This document shows positions 1 to 8,704 of a stretch of DNA of 48,180 bases, piece after piece. Within the stretch, counting starts at the first letter, position 1, and each line of letters begins with the position of its first letter. Source of the stretch: Clostridia bacterium (GTDB lineage: Bacteria > Bacillota > Clostridia > Oscillospirales > Acutalibacteraceae); contig JAKSQX010000007.1 of assembly GCA_024403955.1 (NCBI GenBank), positions 1-48,180 of the forward strand, in the 5' to 3' direction. The notes below the pieces were generated by a model. It had not been told where the DNA came from. It made no database searches and saw only the letters and a list, made by a program, of their open reading frames with translations. Made by a program: the position numbers and the translations under genes.

Positions 1-25
1 ACTTCGGCACCTCTTTAATTTTGTC

Positions 26-1552
26 TTATTCTTCTGTCTCTGGCTCTTTTGAAACAACTTCAGGAATTTCTTCCGTAGCATTATCAGACTCCACTCCGAG
101 CATTTCAACGAGGCTCTCTGCCCCTGTCTCTTCAACTGGGGTATCTTCCACTTCTGGTTCAATAACTATATCCTCTTCTGTGAGGCCTCTATTAGACTCC
201 TCATCCTCTGCGATATTAGTCTGAAGTGTCTCATCATTTTTGACTGGCACTTCACTCTTGAAAGTCTTTTTAAACTTTTCAAAGTTGCGCTTCTTATTCT
301 TAGCATTATAGTATGCTTTCTTGCCAAATACATATCCAGCTACAAGAAGTATAATTGCGCCTAAGATAATAAGAATAACAGCCCAAGCTGGAAGTGTATT
401 CTTTTCATCACCTGTCTTAAGTACAAGTCCATCGAGGCTCTCCTGAATATGATATCTAGCGGTATCTATTTCATCAAGAGCAATACATCCTTTTGAAGAT
501 ACATCTATTGCTTCCTTCAAGGCACTCTCAAGCACCTCTACAGAATCTTTAGTGTAATGATTCTTCTCAATACTCTGTGCATCTGAAATAAGCGCTGTGA
601 GCTCCGTTCTATATGTTTCAATCTCTTTGAGATAATTAGCAAGTTCACGTGGATAATCAGTTTCAATGATGCTGTAGCCACGCTCAATGAGATCCGACCA
701 CGCAGCCTGTCTATCTTCCCTGCCACCGCAGAGAGATTCCTTTGTCGTGCTTATAAAGGCACGTCCGCTACTGCCAAATTTAGAGAGTGTTGAATCTTTA
801 AAGATTGTAGAGAGGGATTTCTCTCCACCAAGCTCAACGACAAAAGCGCCAGCTTGAAGAGCGTCAGAGACGAAGTTCTTTGAAGCACCCTTGTCCTTGT
901 CGTCGTTGAAACTCGCCGCAACAAAGCATGCGGACGTGCCGTTCTTTGACGTAAAATCTTTAATACTATTGATGTTCTTTGCACCACGGAGAATGATGCC
1001 ATCTGTTGCATTCTTTTCAAGAGCTATCTTATTGATCTCATCAGCATATTTAAAGCCGTTGTTAATCATAAGCATAGCTTTGCCATCAACAGCTGCTATT
1101 GCATCTAGAAGCGATGCCACGCCGTACTCTGTTGGTTGCGCATCAGTTCCACCATATCCCGACTTCAAGCAGAAACTTGACTGCAGGTCTTGAAGAGTAT
1201 AATCAGATGCCTTGCCGGCTACTGCTGTACCCTCTCCCTTACTACAGCACTGCTTTGAAAGATCGTTTGAACAAAGAAGTACAAACTGATTATCCTTCGT
1301 AAGTTGTACGCTACAAGTTACAATATCAATACCGAGGTCAATTGAGTTTACAATACCCTCAAGTGAGTTTGCTGGATAAACTCTGACATTGCCATATTTC
1401 GCAACGCTCAATACTCTTCCGTTTGGATTTATAAAACTATTTATTTTTTCATTAGTTTCATCAGAATCCTTTGCTGCAAAAACAGGGATTGCGAAGCTTA
1501 CGCAAAACAATAAGCATAATAGAATACAAAGGGTTTTCTTTACTAGGTTCAT
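26..1552 (-). CDS. Exported, membrane-anchored GDPD-like protein lacking catalytic residues
   Basis: 508 residues. The start chosen is the ATG at 1552, preceded by AAAGGAGGG at good spacing; an in-frame start 27 bases upstream lies before this ribosome site. Layout: signal peptide about 1-27, a glycerophosphodiester phosphodiesterase-like barrel about 47-310 (ANSLEG, then SVQLTKD, ending in ETDYPREL), a FIVAR-like helical region about 318-377, one membrane helix about 389-409, and an acidic cytoplasmic tail. In active GDPD enzymes the first strand carries His-Arg, the second Glu-x-Asp and the third His-Asp. Here those places read KYG, TCS and CSND, so the metal and acid/base residues appear to be gone. 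I infer a non-catalytic surface or binding role. The fold assignment comes from motif recall, not a search. It is followed to the left by the window edge. Confidence 0.6.
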   Translation of the reverse strand: MNLVKKTLCILLCLLFCVSFAIPVFAAKDSDETNEKINSFINPNGRVLSVAKYGNVRVYPANSLEGIVNSIDLGIDIVTCSVQLTKDNQFVLLCSNDLSKQCCSKGEGTAVAGKASDYTLQDLQSSFCLKSGYGGTDAQPTEYGVASLLDAIAAVDGKAMLMINNGFKYADEINKIALEKNATDGIILRGAKNINSIKDFTSKNGTSACFVAASFNDDKDKGASKNFVSDALQAGAFVVELGGEKSLSTIFKDSTLSKFGSSGRAFISTTKESLCGGREDRQAAWSDLIERGYSIIETDYPRELANYLKEIETYRTELTALISDAQSIEKNHYTKDSVEVLESALKEAIDVSSKGCIALDEIDTARYHIQESLDGLVLKTGDEKNTLPAWAVILIILGAIILLVAGYVFGKKAYYNAKNKKRNFEKFKKTFKSEVPVKNDETLQTNIAEDEESNRGLTEEDIVIEPEVEDTPVEETGAESLVEMLGVESDNATEEIPEVVSKEPETEE

Positions 1553-1617
1553 AAAAAGCCCTCCTTTAACGTTATACATATTACCACATTTTTCTTAAAA
1601 TACAATTAAAAATATAA

Positions 1618-1639
1618 GGCCCACACTCGCGTGTGGGCC
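1618..1639 (-). terminator. Rho-independent terminator
   Basis: Perfect 9-bp GC-rich stem (GGCCCACAC/GTGTGGGCC) with a 4-base loop, followed on the minus strand by TTATATTTTT. It ends the transcript of the gene at 1685-2605, separating it from the GDPD-like gene. Confidence 0.75.
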
Positions 1640-1684
1640 CAATTTATGTGATTAATCTGCTCAAGGATTAGTCATTGTTGCTTA

Positions 1685-2605
1685 TTAAAGGCCTAACAAA
1701 TCTTTAATAATTTCAATGAGTGACTTGTTAGCAAGACCTGCCAATGTACTACCAAGACCTGAGAGAGCTGTACCAGCGCCAGAAGAGAAGTCGCCAATAC
1801 CAGTAATAAGCTTATCAAGGTTCTCCTTATTAAGGTTTTCAGAGATAGATGCGCCAGCGTCTTTAAGAGCACCGCCCATAGCCTGAACAAGAGCGTCGAT
1901 GTCGCTCTGGTTAACGTTCTCAGAAAGAGAATCGCCAAGAGCGCCCATTGCATTACCAAGACCAGCAAATGTCTTACCAGCACCACCAAGCATATCCATC
2001 ATGCCCTTCATAAAGCTCTGGATATTAGCTGCTGCGTCCTCACCGAAGAGATCAACGATAACACCATCAATACCCTCAAGTGAAAGAGTCTGAAGCATGT
2101 TGCCAAGAGCATCCATCATTGGAGCAAGAGCTGCTCTAAGGTCATCCATCATTGTCATAAGTCCGCCGAGCATCTTAGAAAGATAACCCATAAGACCGGC
2201 AAGATCGATTGAGTTAATGCCTTCGAGCATAATGATAACTTGCTCAAGAAGTCTTGTGAGCTGTTCAACCATAACTGGTACGTATGAGAGTGACTCAACA
2301 AGGCCGTCCCAAATAACACCGAAGTCAGCCATAACATTCTTAAGGAATGGCATTACAACGTCGAGTACTGGGTCTGCATATCTCCAAAGTACAAAGAGAA
2401 GTGCGCCACTGATCATCATCATCATCATAGCTGTGAACAAGCAAATGATAGCAATAATCAATCTAATGTTTGAACGTGATCTTAATTTTTCCTGATAATC
2501 TAAGGATTTTGTGAGTCTCTGAGCTTCAAGGGTGTTGGATACACGCATGAGAGCTTCGCCGATCATCTGTTCCTCAGAAGAAATGGTGCGTCTCCTATCG
2601 TCCAT
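1685..2605 (-). CDS. Membrane protein with tandem amphipathic helical repeats, function unknown
   Basis: 306 residues from the ATG at 2605, which has GAGG 8 bases upstream; an ATG two codons earlier is also possible. Starts further upstream (to 2671) would lie before the predicted transcription start. Residues 1-47 are charged and cytoplasmic-looking, 48-73 form one strong membrane helix that includes five consecutive methionines, and the rest is almost entirely Leu/Met/Gly/Ala-rich helix with essentially no cysteine. Two 27-residue units, starting SENVN at 228 and SENLN at 255, repeat one another, and a GLGxxMGxL/GLGxxLAGL element flanks them. The composition resembles tape-measure or pore-type helical proteins, but I recognise no family and assign no function. 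Confidence 0.7.
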   Translation of the reverse strand: MDDRRRTISSEEQMIGEALMRVSNTLEAQRLTKSLDYQEKLRSRSNIRLIIAIICLFTAMMMMMISGALLFVLWRYADPVLDVVMPFLKNVMADFGVIWDGLVESLSYVPVMVEQLTRLLEQVIIMLEGINSIDLAGLMGYLSKMLGGLMTMMDDLRAALAPMMDALGNMLQTLSLEGIDGVIVDLFGEDAAANIQSFMKGMMDMLGGAGKTFAGLGNAMGALGDSLSENVNQSDIDALVQAMGGALKDAGASISENLNKENLDKLITGIGDFSSGAGTALSGLGSTLAGLANKSLIEIIKDLLGL

Positions 2606-2669
2606 TTCCATAACCTCACTTTCGAAAAATAAATGATTTCCGAGCAGAATTTTATCCACTATCAAGAGC

Positions 2670-2698
2670 ATTATATATTATATACAAAAGGAATGCAA
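2670..2698 (-). promoter_or_regulatory. Sigma-A-type promoter for the helical-repeat membrane protein
   Basis: Minus-strand TTGCAT, 17-base spacer, TATAAT. Transcription would begin near 2663, which favours the start at 2605 or 2611 over the longer reading frame. Confidence 0.6.
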
Positions 2699-2883
2699 CA
2701 CTTTTTGTACAATATTTAACCATTTTTTCAATATTTATTCAAAAACTTCGCAACTTTTTGTGGTAAAAACTACAAAATCACACTATATATAGTGTGTCAA
2801 ACTTTTTAACAATTTTGCACAAACGATATTTGTTTTTTGAAAAACTTTTTGTAGAAAATGGTTAAATTTTTTGGCTAAAACTA
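2699..2883. other. AT-rich spacer with an 18-bp palindrome
   Basis: Part of the roughly 360-base divergent spacer between the membrane gene and glgB; I see no gene in it. It holds a perfect 18-bp palindrome, CACACTATATATAGTGTG, at 2779-2796. ACTTTTTGT recurs several times, and there is a long-range inverted pair, AACCATTTTTT near 2720 and AAAATGGTT near 2856. The palindrome may be a regulator site; nothing here identifies the protein. Confidence 0.4.
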
Positions 2884-2912
2884 TTGAATGATGCCAGTTT
2901 TTTTGGTAATAT
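2884..2912 (+). promoter_or_regulatory. Candidate promoter of the glycogen operon
   Basis: TTGAAT, 17-base spacer, TAATAT, giving a start near 2919 and a leader of about 46 bases to the glgB ATG. The call rests on motif and spacing only, in a very AT-rich region. Confidence 0.4.
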
Positions 2913-2964
2913 TTAAATGTATCTTTTTGACTTATTTTTATATGATAAATTTCGAGGTTCACAA

Positions 2965-4878
2965 ATGGCAAAAACTTTTGAGAGAGAAAATTTAGATTTT
3001 CCAGTTTACCTGTTCCATCAGGGGAACAATTCTAAATCATATGAATTCATGGGTTCACACCGAATCGACAAAAATACTGTCGTTTTTAGGGTGTGGGCTC
3101 CTCACGCTATGGCAGTAAGTGTTGTTGGAGAATTCAATAACTGGGACGAACGTGCAAACCAGATGCAAAAAATCAGCGACAGCATCTGGGAGACAGAAAT
3201 CTCAGAAAAAATTGAAGAATACACAATTTATAAATATGCAGTCAAAGCAGCTGATGGCCATATGATTTACAAGAGTGACCCATATGGTTACCACATGGAA
3301 ACTAGACCTGGTACAGCCACTAAATTTTACGATCTCGACTCCTATAAGTGGCATGACAACTCATGGCTGAAAAAGCGCGAAAGTTCACGTATCTACGACC
3401 TTCCAGTGAACATCTATGAGGTTCACGCAGGCTCTTGGCGTAGGTTCGAAAGCGGTGATACTTTCTCATATAGAAAGCTTGCCGATGAACTCGTTCCTTA
3501 CGTAAAAGATATGGGTTACACCCACATCGAATTCATGCCCCTTTCGGAGTATCCTTTTGATGGATCTTGGGGTTACCAAGTCTGTGGTTATTATGCAGCT
3601 ACCTCACGTTATGGCACTCCAAAAGATCTCATGTACCTCATCGATACCTGCCACAAAAATGGAATAGGTGTAATTATCGACTGGGTACCAGCCCACTTCC
3701 CTAAAGATGAGTGCGGCCTTTACGAATTTGACGGCGAACCTTGCTACGAATACTCCGACCCAAGAAAGGGAGAACATAAATCTTGGGGAACAAAGGTATT
3801 CGACTTCGGAAGAAACGAAGTTCAAAGTTTCTTGATTTCGAACGCAATGTTCTGGCTCGATAAATATCACGTTGACGGCATCCGTGTTGACGCCGTTGCG
3901 TCGATGCTCTACTTAAATTACGACCGCAAGGACGGCGAATGGATGCCGAACATCAACGGTGGTGTAGAGAATCTCGAAGCGGTTGCGTTCTTAAAGAAAC
4001 TCAGCGAGAACGTCTTCCGTGACCACGGTGACGTAATGCTCATCGCCGAAGAGAGCACGGCTTGGCCTAATGTCACTAAGCCAACCGACGTCGACGAAAA
4101 AGCTCTCGGCTTTAATTTCAAATGGAACATGGGCTGGATGAACGACGTACTCCGTTACTTCAACTTAGACGGTCTATCAAGAAAATACAATCATGACTGT
4201 CTGACATTCAGCTTCTTCTATGCCTTTTCAGAAAACTTCATTCTCCCTATCTCACACGATGAAGTTGTACACGGAAAAGGCTCACTTATAAACAAACATC
4301 CTGGCGACCCTAACAATCCTGAGCAGTATCAAGAAAAATTTGCAGGTCTCCGTTCAATGCTTGCATATATGTACGCTCATCCAGGTAAGAAACTTCTCTT
4401 TATGGGTTCAGAATTTGCCCAATTCAAAGAATGGGATTATGGCGCTGAACTTGACTGGGGTCTTCTCGACTACGATATGCACAAGAAGACACAGAACTTC
4501 ACCAAAGCACTTAACAAGTTTTATAAAGAGCACTCCGAACTTTGGGAGATTGACTATAGTTGGGAAGGCTTTGAATGGATTATTCCAGATGACAACAACA
4601 ATTCTGTTCTCGCCTTCAAACGAATCAACGACAGGGGTGAGGAGCTCTACATCATCTTAAACTTCACAAAAGTCAATCGCGAAGGCTACCTCTGCGGTGC
4701 CGACGCAGGAACTTACGAAGTAGTGTTTAACACAGATGAGCCTGCTTTCGGCGGCACAGGATACTCAACAACTGGAAAAACAAAAACAGTAGCCGAGCCA
4801 ATGCACAACAAACAAAACAGCCTCCAGGTTAACATCGCTGGCAACTCAGCTTTGTTCCTCAAGAGAGTAAAGAAATAA
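2965..4878 (+). CDS. glgB: 1,4-alpha-glucan branching enzyme
   Basis: 637 residues from the ATG at 2965, with GAGG 7 bases upstream; a longer frame from 2917 has no ribosome site and is not used. It introduces alpha-1,6 branches into glycogen in the cytoplasm. An N-terminal CBM48-like beta domain (VFRVWAPHA, VVGEFNNWD) is followed by a GH13 barrel with the four conserved regions: DWVPAHFPKD; GIRVDAVA with the nucleophile Asp near 309; AEES near 361-364; and SHDEVVHGKGS. A C-terminal beta domain closes the protein. Length fits the family. It is first in the glgBCDA operon, 12 bases before glgC. Confidence 0.97.
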   Translation: MAKTFERENLDFPVYLFHQGNNSKSYEFMGSHRIDKNTVVFRVWAPHAMAVSVVGEFNNWDERANQMQKISDSIWETEISEKIEEYTIYKYAVKAADGHMIYKSDPYGYHMETRPGTATKFYDLDSYKWHDNSWLKKRESSRIYDLPVNIYEVHAGSWRRFESGDTFSYRKLADELVPYVKDMGYTHIEFMPLSEYPFDGSWGYQVCGYYAATSRYGTPKDLMYLIDTCHKNGIGVIIDWVPAHFPKDECGLYEFDGEPCYEYSDPRKGEHKSWGTKVFDFGRNEVQSFLISNAMFWLDKYHVDGIRVDAVASMLYLNYDRKDGEWMPNINGGVENLEAVAFLKKLSENVFRDHGDVMLIAEESTAWPNVTKPTDVDEKALGFNFKWNMGWMNDVLRYFNLDGLSRKYNHDCLTFSFFYAFSENFILPISHDEVVHGKGSLINKHPGDPNNPEQYQEKFAGLRSMLAYMYAHPGKKLLFMGSEFAQFKEWDYGAELDWGLLDYDMHKKTQNFTKALNKFYKEHSELWEIDYSWEGFEWIIPDDNNNSVLAFKRINDRGEELYIILNFTKVNREGYLCGADAGTYEVVFNTDEPAFGGTGYSTTGKTKTVAEPMHNKQNSLQVNIAGNSALFLKRVKK

Positions 4879-4890
4879 AGGAGAATAGAG

Positions 4891-6093
4891 ATGGCAAGAA
4901 AAAATGAATGTATCGCAATGCTTCTTGCAGGTGGTCAGGGCAGCCGTCTTGGCATACTTACAAAACGTATTGCAAAACCTGCAGTACCTTTTGGTGGAAA
5001 GTATAGAATCATCGACTTCCCACTCTCAAACTGCGTAAACTCCGGTATTCACACAGTAGGCGTACTTACACAGTATCAGCCTCTTGAGCTCAACGACTAC
5101 ATCGGAAACGGTGAGCCTTGGGATCTCGACCGTGCAAACGGTGGTGTACACATCCTTTCTCCTTATCAGCAGATTGAAGGCACCGAGTGGTATAAGGGCA
5201 CAGCAAATGCCATTTACCAGAACATCAACTTTATCGATAAGTATGATCCTGAATACGTAGCTATTCTCTCTGGTGACCACATTTATAAAATGGACTATGC
5301 AGATATGCTTGCATACCACAAAGAAAAAGATGCAGCATGTACGATAGCAATGCTCGAAGTTGACTGGAGTGAAGCCTCTCGTTTCGGACTTATGATTGTC
5401 AACGACGACGGAACAATCCAAGAGTTCGAGGAGAAACCACCTGAACCACATAGCAACAAGGCCTCTATGGGCGTCTATATCTTCACATGGAAGAAACTTC
5501 GCCAGTACTTAATCGATGACGAGGCAAATCCAAAATCATCAAACGACTTCGGCAAGGATGTAATTCCTGCAATGCACGAAGCTGGCGAGACAATGGTCGC
5601 TTATCCTTTCAAAGGTTACTGGCGTGATGTTGGAACAATCGACAGCCTTTGGATGGCAAACATGGACCTCATTTCACCAGAGACAGAGATCGACCTCGAT
5701 GACCCAGGTTGGAAGATCTATGCAAGAAGCCCAAGTGCTCCTCCACAGTACATCTCTAATCGCGCACGCGTTAGAAATTCCCTTATAGCTGAAGGTTGTG
5801 AAATAGAAGGTGACGTAGATTTCTCCGTTCTCTTCGCAAACGTTGTTGTTGAGGACGGTGCAGTTATTCGCGACTCAATCATAATGCCTGGTTCAGTAAT
5901 CAAGAAGAATGCTGTCGTTGAGTATTCAATCGTTGCAGAGAATGCTATTATTGACGAATATGCACGTGTTGGCGCTCGCGAACAGGATTGTGCTGAAGGC
6001 GAATGGGGCATCACTGTTATCGGTGAGAATGTTGAGATAAAGGAAAAAGAGATTGTTCCAGCGAAATCTATGATTGCAAAGGAGGAAGCATAA
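4891..6093 (+). CDS. glgC: Glucose-1-phosphate adenylyltransferase, catalytic subunit
   Basis: 400 residues, start ATG with AAAGGAG upstream. Makes ADP-glucose from glucose-1-phosphate and ATP, the committed step of glycogen synthesis. The nucleotidyltransferase signature [11 protein letters not shown] (residues 14-24) is intact, followed by [19 protein letters not shown], then [10 protein letters not shown] and a C-terminal left-handed beta-helix of hexapeptide repeats. It ends directly against glgD, whose ribosome site AAGGAGGAA lies inside the end of glgC, so the two are probably translationally coupled. In Firmicutes GlgC works together with GlgD. Confidence 0.97.
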   Translation: MARKNECIAMLLAGGQGSRLGILTKRIAKPAVPFGGKYRIIDFPLSNCVNSGIHTVGVLTQYQPLELNDYIGNGEPWDLDRANGGVHILSPYQQIEGTEWYKGTANAIYQNINFIDKYDPEYVAILSGDHIYKMDYADMLAYHKEKDAACTIAMLEVDWSEASRFGLMIVNDDGTIQEFEEKPPEPHSNKASMGVYIFTWKKLRQYLIDDEANPKSSNDFGKDVIPAMHEAGETMVAYPFKGYWRDVGTIDSLWMANMDLISPETEIDLDDPGWKIYARSPSAPPQYISNRARVRNSLIAEGCEIEGDVDFSVLFANVVVEDGAVIRDSIIMPGSVIKKNAVVEYSIVAENAIIDEYARVGAREQDCAEGEWGITVIGENVEIKEKEIVPAKSMIAKEEA

Positions 6094-7221
6094 ATGAGAG
6101 CTAAAAATGTACTCGGTATCATCCATGCTCAGGGTTACGGCCCACAGGCTCACACAGAACTCACAGCGGTTAGAACTTTTGCTTCCGTTCCTTATGGCGG
6201 ACGTTATAGAATGATCGACTTCCCTCTCTCAAATATGGTAAATGCCGGCATTACACAGGTAGGCATTATCACCGAGTCCAACTTCCAGTCCCTTGTTGAC
6301 CACGTTGGTTCTGGTAGACCTTGGGATCTCGCTCGTAAACGCGAGGGTATGTTCATTCTCCCACCTTACAACACAAGCAGTGCCATAACTGACCACGGCA
6401 CAAGACTTTCATCACTCTACAGTATTTCTGATTTCCTAGGAAAAGCTCGTCAGGAATATGTACTTATCACAGACACAAACACAATTTATAACATAGACTA
6501 TAAAGATCTCTTCAAGTTCCACACAGAGAAAGAAGCAGATGTCACAATCGTTTACAAACACGGTAAAGCTCCTGCAATTCAAGGACTTATGATGTTCGCA
6601 ATCGGTGACGATAAGCGCATCAACGAAATCTCTGTATCAAACGGAAATGATGGTGGCATTGAGACAAACTATTCATTCAACATCATCCTCATGAGAAAAT
6701 CTCTCCTTGAGTATCTTGTTCGCTCAGCAATTGCTCACAACGCAACTTCTTTCGAGCGTGATGTTATTCAAGCAAATCTTCCTACATTGAAGATTTATGG
6801 TTATCCAATCACAGGTTATAGTGCAATAATCGATTCGCTTAAAACTTACTACAAAGCAAACATCGACCTTCTCGATCCAGAGAACAGAAAGCTTCTATTT
6901 GATCCAAAGAAGCCAGTAGATACAAAAATCTGTGATAACGTTCCTGCAAAATACGGTCTCGATGCAAAAGTATCCAATTCCCTTATCGCAGACGGTTGCG
7001 TAATTGAAGGTGAAGTAGAGAACAGCATCCTCTTTAGAGACGTTAAAATTGAACGTGGTGCTATTGTTAAGAATTCCATCCTTATGCAGGGCACAGTAGT
7101 TGGAAACCACACAACACTAAACGCAGTAATCACCGACAAGAACGCTGTTATCACATCCAACAAGAATCTTTCCGGTGATGAATCATACCCAATTTACATC
7201 GCAAAAAGCGCAACAGTTTAA
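6094..7221 (+). CDS. glgD: Glucose-1-phosphate adenylyltransferase regulatory subunit
   Basis: 375 residues; its ATG follows the glgC stop with no gap. It keeps the GlgC fold (VPYGGRYRMIDFPLSNMVNAGI, C-terminal hexapeptide repeats), but the region matching the catalytic glycine-rich loop reads AQGYGPQAHTELT instead of GGxGxRL. This agrees with the known role of Firmicute GlgD as a non-catalytic partner that raises GlgC activity. The one-to-one coupling with glgC supports a heterotetramer; the stoichiometry is inferred. Confidence 0.95.
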   Translation: MRAKNVLGIIHAQGYGPQAHTELTAVRTFASVPYGGRYRMIDFPLSNMVNAGITQVGIITESNFQSLVDHVGSGRPWDLARKREGMFILPPYNTSSAITDHGTRLSSLYSISDFLGKARQEYVLITDTNTIYNIDYKDLFKFHTEKEADVTIVYKHGKAPAIQGLMMFAIGDDKRINEISVSNGNDGGIETNYSFNIILMRKSLLEYLVRSAIAHNATSFERDVIQANLPTLKIYGYPITGYSAIIDSLKTYYKANIDLLDPENRKLLFDPKKPVDTKICDNVPAKYGLDAKVSNSLIADGCVIEGEVENSILFRDVKIERGAIVKNSILMQGTVVGNHTTLNAVITDKNAVITSNKNLSGDESYPIYIAKSATV

Positions 7222-7238
7222 ATTCGGAGGACCAAAAT

Positions 7239-8666
7239 ATGAAAATTTTATTTGCCTCAAGTGAAGCTACGCCTTTCGCTCAAAGTGGCGGACTTGGTGA
7301 GGTAGCTGGCGCATTACCAAAAGCACTCGTCGAAAAGGGTGAGGACGTTCGCGTTGTTCTCCCTCTATATGAGTGCGTAAAAGAGGAGCAGAGGAAGGAT
7401 ATGAAGTTCCTCTTCCACTTTGATGTGCCTGTTGCTTGGCGTTCACAATACTGTGGAGTTTTCGAAGCAAAGGCAAATAATGTTACATACTACCTTCTCG
7501 ACAACGAATACTATTTCAAGCGCTCCGGTCTTTACGGTTACTACGATGATGCTGAGAGATTCACATTCTTCTCTCGCGCTGTACTTGAACTCATCGATTT
7601 TCTCGACGACTTCAAACCTGAAATCATTCACTGTAACGACTGGCAGACCGCACTCATCCCTCTCTACTACAACTGTTTCTATGCAAATAGAGAAGGTTAT
7701 GAGGATATTCGCACTGTTTACACAATTCATAACATTCAGTATCAGGGCGTATATGGATATGAGATTCTCAACGAAGTTGTAGGTATCTCCCCTCCTGACT
7801 ACTCCCTTATCGATTACGACGGTTGCGTAAACTTCTCAAAAAGTGCTATTGAATGCTGCAACAAGGTTACAACTGTTTCCCCTTCATATGCCAATGAAAT
7901 TCTTGATCCATGGTTCTCACATGGTCTTGATAGTATTCTCTGGAAGAATTCCTGGAAACTTGTCGGCATCTTGAACGGAATTGACACAGACAGTTATAAT
8001 CCAAAAACAGATAAAGCATTGAAATTCAAGTATTCTGCTACTGCTAAGACAAATAAAGCAAAGTGTAAAGAAGCTCTCGAGGACCGCTTCGGATTTGATC
8101 ACAAGCCAGATGTGCCAATTATGGCACTTATCTCAAGGCTTGTATCACACAAGGGCCTCGACCTCATCACAAACATCATTGATGAGCTCCTGAATACCAC
8201 TGAAATCCGCTTTATTGTCCTCGGCACAGGCGACGTGGAATATGAGGACTTCTTCCGTGGCCTTACTGCGCGTCATCCTGACAAGTTCCGTTTGGAACTT
8301 GCATTTGACTCCGCACTCTCACGTCAAATTTACGCCGGGGCCGACATGTTCCTTATGCCTTCCAAGTCAGAGCCTTGTGGTCTCTCACAGATGATTGCTC
8401 TTCGATATGGTACTATCCCTATCGTACGTGAAACAGGTGGCCTCAAAGACTCCATCACAGACTGTGGTGACGGTAAGGGCAATGGATTCACATTTAAGAC
8501 CTATAATGCACAGGATATGCACTGGGCTATAAACCGTTGTATTGATCTCTACTACAACGACAAGGATGCTTGGAACAAACTTGTGACTAGAGCTCTTAAG
8601 TGTGACAACAGTTGGGCGAGATCAGCTGACCTTTATCTTAATATGTATAAGGAAGCACTATCATAA
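7239..8666 (+). CDS. glgA: Glycogen synthase (ADP-glucose)
   Basis: 475 residues, start ATG with CGGAGGA upstream. Transfers glucose from ADP-glucose to the non-reducing ends of glycogen; GT5 family, GT-B fold. N-terminal FASSEATPFAQSGGLGEVAGALP, HNIQYQGVYG, and a C-terminal domain with RLVSHKGLDL, MPSKSEPCGLSQ and YGTIPIVRETGGLKDS. The Lys of the E. coli KTGGL motif is Gln here (QSGGL); other Firmicute enzymes vary at this place, so activity is still expected. Last gene of the operon, followed by a strong terminator. Confidence 0.97.
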   Translation: MKILFASSEATPFAQSGGLGEVAGALPKALVEKGEDVRVVLPLYECVKEEQRKDMKFLFHFDVPVAWRSQYCGVFEAKANNVTYYLLDNEYYFKRSGLYGYYDDAERFTFFSRAVLELIDFLDDFKPEIIHCNDWQTALIPLYYNCFYANREGYEDIRTVYTIHNIQYQGVYGYEILNEVVGISPPDYSLIDYDGCVNFSKSAIECCNKVTTVSPSYANEILDPWFSHGLDSILWKNSWKLVGILNGIDTDSYNPKTDKALKFKYSATAKTNKAKCKEALEDRFGFDHKPDVPIMALISRLVSHKGLDLITNIIDELLNTTEIRFIVLGTGDVEYEDFFRGLTARHPDKFRLELAFDSALSRQIYAGADMFLMPSKSEPCGLSQMIALRYGTIPIVRETGGLKDSITDCGDGKGNGFTFKTYNAQDMHWAINRCIDLYYNDKDAWNKLVTRALKCDNSWARSADLYLNMYKEALS

Positions 8667-8672
8667 AAGAAA

Positions 8673-8699
8673 AAGCCGGATGTTTTTTACATCCGGCTT
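8673..8699. terminator. Bidirectional terminator between glgA and the XRE gene
   Basis: Perfect 11-bp stem (AAGCCGGATGT/ACATCCGGCTT) with a T5 loop, between two convergent genes, with T-rich sequence after it on the plus strand and TTTTTCTTTT on the minus strand. Confidence 0.85.
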
Positions 8700-8704
8700 A
8701 GTTT

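Noticed and set aside
2418..2435. CAT repeat as a phase-variable microsatellite
   Set aside because: It is the codon run for five Met residues within a membrane helix; being a triplet repeat it would not shift the frame, and it is short.
5026..5451. 141-codon minus-strand open frame inside glgC
   Set aside because: Antisense shadow of a clear gene, no start signal or known motif.
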